Assembly: GCA_029777145.1 (NCBI GenBank)
Contig: JAKOSS010000033.1
Coordinates: 1-9,214 of the forward strand
Origin: Acidobacteriota bacterium
GTDB lineage: Bacteria; Acidobacteriota; Blastocatellia; Pyrinomonadales; Pyrinomonadaceae
DNA length: 9,214 nucleotides
Direction: 5' to 3'
The notes beneath the pieces were generated by a model. It had not been told where the DNA came from. It made no database searches and saw only the letters and a program-made list of their open reading frames with translations. The translations under genes and the position numbers were made by a program. Within the stretch, counting starts at the first letter, position 1. Each line of letters begins with the position of its first letter. Below are positions 1-5,914 of this stretch, piece by piece.

Positions 1-1572
1 CAGGAAGCCGATGATCGCAAAATACGCTGACGAACGTCCCTTCCAGCCGCGCGAAATGCGCGTATGGAGAAACGCGGCGTAAGTCAGCCACGCGACGAGC
101 GCGCCCGTCTCCTTCGAGTCGAATCCCCACGGTCGTCCCCACGATTCATTCGCCCAGATCGCGCCGGTGATCAACAGCATTGCCAGTCCCGCAAACGCGA
201 GGCAAGCGGTCTTGTACATCAGACTGTCGAGCGCGTCGAGCGACGGAAGCCGTTCTCGGATCGTGTCGGTCTTGAACGAGAACAGGATCACAAAGAACGT
301 CCCCGCGAGCGCGGTGAGCAAACCGGCGAACTCGACAGGGTTCGTGTTCAGGCTCAGGAACAGCTTTCCGCCGTTCGCCTGGACATACTGCCGTCCGGCC
401 ATTTCGAGCTGCTGCGGCGTCAACGCCGCAAACTCCTGCGCCGAAAGATTCTCGCGTGCCGCGAGCTCGCGGCCAACGGCGACATACTGCGCCGGATCCT
501 TATTCAGCTGAGCCTGAAGCGATTCCTGAATGCTGCCGGCCGACTTGACTCCCGAAACCCAAAAAACGACCGCCAGGATCTGGACGACAAAAGCGGCCTT
601 CAAAAGCAAATGTCCGATCGCCCGCGCTTTTTCATCACTCCTGTAAAGATAGGCGAGAAACATCGCGATCGCGCCCGCGAGCAAAACACCGGCGCCGACG
701 AGCGCCCATCCGACGTACGGAACGTCAGCTCTGAAGAAGGCGTTGAACGGTTTGCCGCCCATCGGGTTCGGGAGGAACGTCCCGGCGCGGTAAACACCCG
801 CCGTAAAGACCGAGAATCCGCTGATCGTTCCGAATACGCAAAGCGCGAAAATGCTCGACCAGATTGCCATCGCCTCGACCTTCACGTGATCCTTCAGCAG
901 ATAGATGACGGCGATCGCGAAACAAACCAGCGCGACGCCGTAACTGAGCGACGCGACGCCGACGTGGATCGGCCGCCAGTATGAGTCGAGGATCGGCATC
1001 AGGTTCGAATGTTCGCCGCCGATGAACCGCGCGAGCGTCAGGATAAGCGCCGCGAGCGGAAGCGTGAAAGCGCTCAGGAACTGGAAGTTCCGCCGATGAA
1101 CCAAAAGCAGCGTCGTGAGCCCGGCTCCGAATGCGAACGCGAGACTGAGATCATATAGATTCGCGAACGGGATATAGCGGAACAGCCACGGTTTGACGGT
1201 GTTGCCGCTGGCGACGAGCTTTTCGAGCTCAAAGTCGTAGGCGTTCACCCAACGGACGAGCCAGCTGGCGATGTTGAAAAAGACGCCGAGCGTCGCGCCC
1301 CACAATCCGATCTTCTTCGCCATTCCCGACGGCGCATAAAGATTCGTCAGTTCGAATAGCGCCCCGAGAATGTAGCAGGCGAGCGCGAGCATCATCAGCG
1401 CGGTGTCGGAAATGAATCCCGTTCCGATCTGAATACGCAGTCCGACCATCGCGAATGCTCCGACCACGGCCAGGATCGCCGGCATAAATGACTTGATGCC
1501 CGGCATTTCGGCCGATTGGACCTTATCGCTTCCGATGAACACGTCCGAATGAATTCTAGTTGCTTCTTCCAT
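1..1572 (-). CDS. ccsA: CcsA/ResC-type cytochrome c biogenesis protein (C-terminus off window)
   Basis: Integral membrane heme-handling half of the system II cytochrome c synthase; with ResB it delivers heme to CXXCH apocytochromes outside the membrane. I translated the minus strand from ATG 1572 and found 524 open codons with no stop, so the C-terminus lies left of base 1. The WWD heme-binding region is residues 478-489, WGRPWGFDSKET, preceded by GAIWANES. Candidate heme-ligand histidines are His203 (in WRPIHVGVASLSY, 199-211) and His503 (AAFLHT). I see about a dozen hydrophobic segments. Two oddities: the third Trp of the usual WGxxWxWD pattern is Phe484, and about 200 residues (roughly 232-440) lie where compact CcsA proteins have a short linker. 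That stretch holds extra hydrophobic segments and a Gln/Ala-rich polar part (343-412). The start is supported by a good ribosome site. The gene follows resB by 5 bases, so the two are almost certainly co-transcribed. Databases may call this family CcsB or ResC. Confidence 0.93.
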   Translation of the reverse strand, partial: MEEATRIHSDVFIGSDKVQSAEMPGIKSFMPAILAVVGAFAMVGLRIQIGTGFISDTALMMLALACYILGALFELTNLYAPSGMAKKIGLWGATLGVFFNIASWLVRWVNAYDFELEKLVASGNTVKPWLFRYIPFANLYDLSLAFAFGAGLTTLLLVHRRNFQFLSAFTLPLAALILTLARFIGGEHSNLMPILDSYWRPIHVGVASLSYGVALVCFAIAVIYLLKDHVKVEAMAIWSSIFALCVFGTISGFSVFTAGVYRAGTFLPNPMGGKPFNAFFRADVPYVGWALVGAGVLLAGAIAMFLAYLYRSDEKARAIGHLLLKAAFVVQILAVVFWVSGVKSAGSIQESLQAQLNKDPAQYVAVGRELAARENLSAQEFAALTPQQLEMAGRQYVQANGGKLFLSLNTNPVEFAGLLTALAGTFFVILFSFKTDTIRERLPSLDALDSLMYKTACLAFAGLAMLLITGAIWANESWGRPWGFDSKETGALVAWLTYAAFLHTRISRGWKGRSSAYFAIIGFL

Positions 1573-1577
1573 AATCG

Positions 1578-3224
1578 TTACCCCTTGTTTTCGCTGCTAT
1601 TATTGCCTGAAAACCGCTCGACCAACGAGCGAAACTTGTCTCCGAATGCCAGATTGTTGCGATTCGCGTCACCGCCGAAAACAACGTCGAATTTTCCGTC
1701 GTCTTTCGGCTCGACCATCGCCCAAACCCGGCGGTGCGATGTGAAAAAGATAAAACCGAGAGCTATAATGAGCCCGAAGCCGCCGATGTACCAAGCGACG
1801 AACGCGGCGTTGAACGGGTCGTACTTGATCGAAAGCACGTGCGCCACCGGCGATTTCACGAAGTCTTTCATGTGCCATTTGTATCCGGCCTTGGCGGCCG
1901 CGATCGGCGCGTTGTCGGGAAGCTTGTTCGAAAACGCAAAGACCTTGATCGTTTCCTCGGGCTTGCCGTCCTTCGCCGGCGACGTCACGTTCAGGATCGC
2001 TGCCGGATTGTTGTATTCGGCGCTGTTCGTCGTGATCTGGTTGCCCCGCATCGAGAAATCCGGAACGAAGTTGTCGTAATCGATCCGGGTTCCGTCGGGA
2101 AGCGTCGCGCTCTCGTTGCGCTTGAGAATGACCGTCAGCGGCTGTTGATCCGGCGACGGCTTGCCGTCGGCGCCGGTCGGCGTCAGTTCAAACGTCATTG
2201 AACTCGCGCTTCCGACCGCGATCGTGCTCGCCTGAAAGAACCGGTAGCCGCGATACGTGTACGGGTTATTAAGGCTGATGTCGGCAACCGTTGCCCCGTA
2301 CTCGGGATCGTCGATCCTGATCTGCGTGTGCCAGTCCATCGTGTTGTCGATCCCGATCTGGCCGCCGGTATCGATCAGGCTCTGCGAGATCGCGGTACAC
2401 GTGATCGTGAACGGCAGTTCAACGTTGTAGCGTTCCTTTTTGTCGAGATTGAAGCGGATGAGCTGGATCGTGCTCGTCTTGTTGGCGGCGCGGAAATCGT
2501 TCTGGACCTGCGGGTTCGTGTCCGGCGTCAAGGCGACGTCCGCGTCGAATCCGTACTGAAGCGCGACGAAATGTCCGAGAAACAGGACTAGAAGGAAAAT
2601 ATGGACGATATAGGCACCGACCCGGTTCCATTTTCCGCTTTCGCCGAAAACGTAGGTGAAACGTCTTTTTTCGGTGCGCGAAAAATCCTTCTTGCCGGAA
2701 TCGTCGACGGCGTAACTGGTGACCTCATCCTCCGAGACGACCGGCTTGAATCCTGACGCGGCAAAGTCGGTCTTCAGCTTGTCGATGATCGCCGTTTCAT
2801 TCTCGGCGCTCGTTGAAACGATCGCGTGGTCCTTCAGTTTCAGGAGAAAATCTCGCGTCGCGGTCTTCTTGGCGTTCGTGATGTACGCCCAGGCGCCGGG
2901 AAATCTGTCGATCGACGCCAAAACGATGTTCAGCGAAAGGACAAGCAAGAGCAGGTTGTAGTACCAGCTGTGATAAACGTCGAACAGTCCGAGGCCTCCG
3001 TAGAGAGCGCGCTCCGCCGGCGTCCGCGTCGCATAGTACGCGTCGAATCCGTCCACGTTCTGCTGGATGACGACCATTCCGAGGACGGAAAGGGCCACCA
3101 GGATGCAGAGAATGACGACTCCGAATCTGACGGAACTGATGAAATCAATGAATTTGTTGATTACGGGCGCGGACTTGCCCCGTGAAGCCTCTGTTCGTTT
3201 AAGGGTTTCTTCTGCGGCTGACAT
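1578..3224 (-). CDS. resB: Cytochrome c biogenesis protein ResB
   Basis: Membrane partner of CcsA in system II cytochrome c maturation. Members of the family are thought to help carry heme and keep apocytochrome ready for attachment. The 548-residue protein has the family layout: a short cytoplasmic N-terminus, TM1 about 33-53, TM2 about 88-106, a soluble segment, TM3 about 202-224 (GAYIVHIFLLVLFLGHF), a large extracytoplasmic domain about 226-470, and TM4 about 473-495, followed by a polar tail. Typical ResB signatures are the start FISSVRFGVVILC (28-40) and, near the end of the large domain's first half, NNPYTYRGYRFFQAS (319-333). Histidines in or near membrane segments include His208 and His218. 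The length is within the usual range. The ATG at 3224 has no strong ribosome site, but the next Met (50) would remove TM1, so 3224 is preferred. It is the first gene of the resB-ccsA unit and diverges from ctaB. Confidence 0.95.
   Translation of the reverse strand: MSAAEETLKRTEASRGKSAPVINKFIDFISSVRFGVVILCILVALSVLGMVVIQQNVDGFDAYYATRTPAERALYGGLGLFDVYHSWYYNLLLLVLSLNIVLASIDRFPGAWAYITNAKKTATRDFLLKLKDHAIVSTSAENETAIIDKLKTDFAASGFKPVVSEDEVTSYAVDDSGKKDFSRTEKRRFTYVFGESGKWNRVGAYIVHIFLLVLFLGHFVALQYGFDADVALTPDTNPQVQNDFRAANKTSTIQLIRFNLDKKERYNVELPFTITCTAISQSLIDTGGQIGIDNTMDWHTQIRIDDPEYGATVADISLNNPYTYRGYRFFQASTIAVGSASSMTFELTPTGADGKPSPDQQPLTVILKRNESATLPDGTRIDYDNFVPDFSMRGNQITTNSAEYNNPAAILNVTSPAKDGKPEETIKVFAFSNKLPDNAPIAAAKAGYKWHMKDFVKSPVAHVLSIKYDPFNAAFVAWYIGGFGLIIALGFIFFTSHRRVWAMVEPKDDGKFDVVFGGDANRNNLAFGDKFRSLVERFSGNNSSENKG
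1581..1586 (-). promoter_or_regulatory. Ribosome binding site of ccsA
   Basis: On the minus strand AAGGGG lies 8 bases before the ATG at 1572, within the last codons of resB. It is the clearest Shine-Dalgarno sequence in the window. It fixes the ccsA start and suggests ccsA is translated from the resB message. Confidence 0.75.
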
Positions 3225-3229
3225 CTTGT

Positions 3230-3325
3230 AATTAGTCCGGCGATTCGAGGAGAAAATACCGCCTTTACTATACGAAAAGAATAGACCAGCACACCCATTT
3301 TGTCATCTGCGGAGAAATTAGTCCG
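3230..3325. repeat. Pair of 10-bp direct repeats in the divergent spacer
   Basis: AATTAGTCCG occurs at 3230-3239 and again at 3316-3325, start to start 86 bases, in the spacer between the divergent resB and ctaB genes. The first copy is immediately upstream of the resB start codon. They could be operator half-sites or chance matches in a short AT-rich spacer. A TATAGT hexamer on the minus strand (3272-3267) lies between them and could be a resB -10 box, but I see no good -35 partner. Confidence 0.3.
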
Positions 3326-3425
3326 CCTTGTGTAATTAATGAATTTGCCTTCTTGATGCTGTTTGGAAAAATTCCGTCGAAACGCTATCCTTGACTTTAC
3401 ACTTGGACGGGCCGGAACAATAAGA

Positions 3426-4328
3426 ATGGAATCAGTTGGTGCAGAATTGGAAAGCGCAAGGGTTTTTGGTTTGCGCGAGAAGTTGTCGGCGTATTTCGAG
3501 CTGACCAAGCCGCGCATCGCGTTCATGCTGGTTCTGACGTCGGCAGCCGGATATTACCTCGGGTCATCGAAGGGATTCGACTTCGTCGTTTTCGTCAATG
3601 CGATGATCGGCATCACGCTGCTCGCGTTCGGTGTCGCGACGCTTAACCAGTACCTCGAACGGCGCACCGACGCGCTGATGGACCGAACGGCGAAACGGCC
3701 GTTGCCGACGTCAAAGATCGCGCCGAACGAAGCTCTGATCTTTGGGCTCGCGCAGTGCGCCACCGCCGAACTTTATCTTTGGTTCCTCGTCAACGGCCTG
3801 ACGGCGGTGCTCGGACTCGTCGTCATCGTCGGTTACGTCCTTCTCTACACGCCGCTCAAAACACGAACGTCAGCTTCAACCGCCATCGGCGCGATTCCGG
3901 GCGCGATGCCCCCTCTCATGGGTTGGACCGCCGCCGCGAATGCGATCGATCTGAACGCCTGGACGTTGTTCACGCTCCTGTTCCTGTGGCAGTTTCCGCA
4001 TTTCTTGGCGATCGCCTGGATGTACAAGGATCAGTACGCGAAAGCCGGAATCTTGATGCTTCCGGTCGTTGAACGCGACGGCCGCGTGACCGCACGGCAG
4101 ATCGTGATCTTTACGATGATGCTTGTCCCGCTCAGTTTGACGCCGTTCTTTCTCGGCCTCGCCGGAATCATTTATCTCATCGGAGCCGCGCTGCTCGGCG
4201 GATGGTTTTTGTGGGCAAGTATCGCGATGGCGAAGGCGAAAACTGTAGAAAAGGCACGCAAACTTTTGATGGTTTCCGTTATATACCTTCCGCTCATCTT
4301 CGCGCTGATGGTTCTGAACCGCCGATAA
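3426..4328 (+). CDS. ctaB: Heme O synthase (protoheme IX farnesyltransferase)
   Basis: UbiA-family membrane prenyltransferase that adds a farnesyl group to heme B to give heme O, the precursor of heme A for heme-copper oxidases. It has 300 residues, the usual length. Motifs seen: ELTKPRIAFM (25-34); the first polyprenyl-diphosphate motif NQYLERRTDALMDRT (74-88) followed by RPLP; YTPLKTRTSASTAIG (141-155) then AIPGAMPPLMGW (156-167); FLWQFPHFLAIAWMYKDQY (186-204), then AGILMLPVV. About eight to nine hydrophobic segments follow the family pattern. One small oddity is AST at 150-152 where many homologues have LNT. The ATG at 3426 is chosen because the family's N-terminus begins shortly after it. 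A TTG at 3363 in the same frame would add 21 unrelated residues. First gene of a three-gene operon, with ctaE starting one base after its stop. Confidence 0.95.
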   Translation: MESVGAELESARVFGLREKLSAYFELTKPRIAFMLVLTSAAGYYLGSSKGFDFVVFVNAMIGITLLAFGVATLNQYLERRTDALMDRTAKRPLPTSKIAPNEALIFGLAQCATAELYLWFLVNGLTAVLGLVVIVGYVLLYTPLKTRTSASTAIGAIPGAMPPLMGWTAAANAIDLNAWTLFTLLFLWQFPHFLAIAWMYKDQYAKAGILMLPVVERDGRVTARQIVIFTMMLVPLSLTPFFLGLAGIIYLIGAALLGGWFLWASIAMAKAKTVEKARKLLMVSVIYLPLIFALMVLNRR

Positions 4329-4329
4329 T

Positions 4330-5022
4330 ATGGTTACCAGAGAACGAAAAATCGGATCGGCAGTCGCCGGCGTTCCGGTCGCCGGAGGAGCGGGCAACCC
4401 GCCGGCGCCGCACCGGCCGGGATCGGGCGGCAACGGCGACGACATTTACGAGACCGAATACGAGCAAAGCTTTGCGAAGTCGAGGATCTTCACCTGGTTT
4501 CTCATGCTCGTCGTGCTGATGACGTTTGGCGGTGTCATCGGCGCATATGTCGTGATCTCGACGAACGGCGTGCTTGAATGGAATCCATTCGATCTCCCGG
4601 TTCAGGTTTGGATCAGTACGGCGATAATCCTTGCGTCGAGCGGAACGTATATCGCCGCCGAGAGTTTCGTGCGTAAGGGAATTCAGCCGTCGGCCCGCAA
4701 TTGGCTCGTCGCCACGACCGTCCTCGGAGCTTCGTTCATTTCGTCGCAGATCCTCGCCTGGTTCGAACTGGTCAAGCGCGGGATCTATATGCAGAGCAAT
4801 CCCTACGCCGGGTTTTTCTACATCCTGACCGCGCTTCATGCGGTTCATGTCGCGGGCGGGATCATCGCCCTCGGATATGTCGTTCTGATGGTCTGGGAAA
4901 AGCGGCGGTTCGAAGCGAGGCAGGAACGCGCGACCGATATCGCGGGCGCCGTCGGCTGGTACTGGCACTTCATGGGCGCGCTCTGGATCGTCCTCTTTGT
5001 CCTTCTCGGATTCTGGAAATAG
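4330..5022 (+). CDS. ctaE: Heme-copper oxidase subunit III (cytochrome c oxidase subunit III)
   Basis: Structural membrane subunit of an aa3/caa3-type terminal oxidase. Subunit III carries no redox centre and stabilises the catalytic subunit. The protein has 230 residues with about five membrane segments (53-75, 92-112, 126-146, 162-188, 206-228), matching the short five-helix form rather than the seven-helix mitochondrial form. Diagnostic motifs are FFYILTALHAVHVAGG (162-177) and the C-terminal GWYWHFMGALWIVLF (209-223). The first 40 or so residues are a Gly/Pro/Ala-rich, probably unstructured cytoplasmic tail (VAGGAGNPPAPHRPGSGGNG, 17-36). The ATG at 4330 comes one base after the ctaB stop and has no evident ribosome site, so translation is probably coupled to ctaB. 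Subunits I and II are absent from the window and must be encoded elsewhere if this subunit is used. Confidence 0.92.
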   Translation: MVTRERKIGSAVAGVPVAGGAGNPPAPHRPGSGGNGDDIYETEYEQSFAKSRIFTWFLMLVVLMTFGGVIGAYVVISTNGVLEWNPFDLPVQVWISTAIILASSGTYIAAESFVRKGIQPSARNWLVATTVLGASFISSQILAWFELVKRGIYMQSNPYAGFFYILTALHAVHVAGGIIALGYVVLMVWEKRRFEARQERATDIAGAVGWYWHFMGALWIVLFVLLGFWK

Positions 5023-5025
5023 TTA

Positions 5026-5568
5026 ATGGATACAACGGTTCAGGCTGACAGAAATTCGAATACCGTCATCAACACGATCTCGATCGTGATCCCGGTCGTC
5101 GTTGCGATCCTTCTCGGAGTCCCGCAGAAGATCGACCTCGGAACCTGGACAAAAATGCTGCCGCACGCGATCGGAACGATCAACACGCTGACATCGTTGG
5201 CTCTCGTCTTTGGATTGGTCTTCATCAAACTCCGCAAGGTCAAACTTCATCAGGCGATGATGACGCTTTCGTTCGCCCTCGGCGGACTGTTCCTGATCTG
5301 CTACGTCACGTATCACATTTCGAATCCGTCAAATCGGTTCGCGGGCGAGGGATTCGTCCGCTACGTCTATTTCTTCACGCTCATCAGCCACGTCGGACTG
5401 TCGCTTGTCGTGCTTCCGTTCGTGCTCCGCGCGATGTATTTTGCCGCGACCGGAAGGTTCGACGCTCATCGTCGCGTCGTGCGCTTCGCATACCCCATCT
5501 GGCTCTATGTCGCGGTTTCCGGCGTACTGGTTTACGCCTTCGTCTATCACCTCCATCCGGCGGCATAA
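5026..5568 (+). CDS. DUF420 (CtaM/YozB-like) membrane protein, probable oxidase maturation factor
   Basis: A 180-residue protein with four to five membrane segments (about 17-31, 48-67, 79-97, 113-137, 154-174). The family is recognised from KVKLHQAMMTLSFALGGLFL (71-90), CYVTYHISNPSNRFAGEG (92-109), VYFFTLISHVGLSL (114-127) and FDAHRRVVRFAYPIWLYVAVSG (145-166). Conserved histidines are 75, 97, 122 and 148, spaced as in DUF420, and they suggest metal or heme binding. Firmicute members named CtaM are reported to be needed for function of aa3-type oxidases. A similar role is inferred here from position: the gene starts 3 bases after ctaE in the same operon. The molecular activity is not settled. 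There is no terminator directly after its stop, so operon transcripts may run on into the riboswitch region. Confidence 0.88.
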   Translation: MDTTVQADRNSNTVINTISIVIPVVVAILLGVPQKIDLGTWTKMLPHAIGTINTLTSLALVFGLVFIKLRKVKLHQAMMTLSFALGGLFLICYVTYHISNPSNRFAGEGFVRYVYFFTLISHVGLSLVVLPFVLRAMYFAATGRFDAHRRVVRFAYPIWLYVAVSGVLVYAFVYHLHPAA

Positions 5569-5585
5569 AAAAATCGGCTAAACCC

Positions 5586-5615
5586 TTGATTTTTGCGACA
5601 TTCGGGTGCTATATT
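5586..5615 (+). promoter_or_regulatory. Candidate promoter for the riboswitch RNA
   Basis: TTGATT at 5586-5591 and TATATT at 5610-5615 are separated by 18 bases and resemble a housekeeping sigma factor promoter. Transcription would begin near 5622, about 15 bases before the first predicted aptamer helix (5637). This placement supports an RNA made separately from the upstream oxidase operon. It rests on sequence resemblance only. Confidence 0.5.
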
Positions 5616-5631
5616 TCCTTTTGTTGAAAAT

Positions 5632-5776
5632 TGAGACGCCGAAGCCGTTTTTATTGTTTTGCGGCGCGGGGGAACCAAACGTTTCGCATTTGCGAAACAC
5701 GGGGCGAGGCATTCATTTGAATGCGGGGAAACTTCTTCATTCCTAGCCCGACAGCTAACCTCGTAGGTGGGCGAAG
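5632..5776 (+). promoter_or_regulatory. ydaO/yuaA-class cyclic di-AMP riboswitch
   Basis: The conserved blocks of the ydaO class occur in order on the plus strand: GGGGGAACC (5668-5676), a perfect hairpin GTTTCGCA/TGCGAAAC (5681-5698), GGGGCGA (5701-5707), a hairpin GCATTC/GAATGC (5709-5724), GGGGAAAC (5725-5732), and the hallmark GACAGCTAACCTCGTAGG (5750-5767). The closing helix P1 can form from CGCC (5637-5640) and GGCG (5770-5773), and P2 from GCCG (5644-5647) with CGGC (5662-5665). This class binds cyclic di-AMP and usually switches genes off, often genes for cell wall remodelling, osmolyte or potassium handling. Here no plus-strand gene follows: the next gene is convergent. Class identity is firm; outer boundaries are good to a few bases. 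Confidence 0.92.
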
Positions 5777-5876
5777 AAGCTACGAAAAGATTTGCCTGTT
5801 TAGGTGCGATTCTCGAAGTGCTTCGTGCCTTTGATTTTTTCAACAAATCAAACAGACGTCCGGTCTTCTCAAAGAG

Positions 5877-5908
5877 AAAAAAGTCCCGCTTTACGGCGGG
5901 GCTTTTTT
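5877..5908. terminator. Two-way intrinsic terminator
   Basis: A 13-bp stem pairs AAAAAAGTCCCGC (5877-5889) with GCGGGGCTTTTTT (5896-5908) around a 6-base loop, with one T-G pair. It has an A tract on one side and a T tract on the other, so it can end the plus-strand riboswitch RNA and the minus-strand M1 peptidase transcript, whose stop codon is 7 bases away (5915). On the plus strand it may also be the riboswitch's regulated terminator: its 5' arm CCCGCTT (5885-5891) can instead pair with AGGTGGG (5765-5771) at the aptamer's 3' end. Confidence 0.88.
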
Positions 5909-5914
5909 CGTTTG

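Larger units (their letters stand above)
5622..5908 (+). ncRNA. Predicted stand-alone riboswitch transcript without a coding region
   Basis: From the predicted start near 5622 to the terminator ending at 5908 the RNA would be about 285 bases. It comprises the c-di-AMP aptamer (about 5637-5773), a linker of about 100 bases, and a terminator hairpin. I found no convincing coding sequence: the only ATG reading frame inside (5720-5833) is 37 codons, overlaps conserved aptamer bases and lacks a ribosome site. The linker holds a small hairpin, TTTGATTT (5830-5837) with AAATCAAA (5845-5852). Both the boundaries and the independence of the transcript are inferred. Confidence 0.4.

Noticed and set aside
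64..984. Long plus-strand open frame of 306 codons
   Set aside because: It lies antisense to the ccsA reading frame, has a strongly charged, low-complexity Arg/Asp/Glu-rich composition and no recognisable domain. It is a mirror of the GC-rich codon use of ccsA.
3391..3422. TTGACT as a -35 box for ctaB
   Set aside because: The hexamer is good, but nothing close to a -10 box lies at 16-18 bases. The nearest candidates (AACAAT, ACAATA) need a spacer of 19-20 bases and would start transcription at or past the start codon.
3363..3425. Upstream TTG start extending CtaB by 21 residues
   Set aside because: The added residues do not resemble CtaB N-termini, and ATG 3426 already precedes the conserved ELTKPR region by a normal distance.
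3161..3526. Minus-strand open frame of 121 codons across the divergent spacer
   Set aside because: It overlaps the starts of both resB and ctaB in other frames and has no recognisable similarity. Accepting it would leave no promoter space for the two operons.
5720..5833. 37-codon ATG frame inside the riboswitch
   Set aside because: It overlaps conserved aptamer bases, has no ribosome site, and the peptide has no recognisable feature. The RNA structure explains the sequence better.
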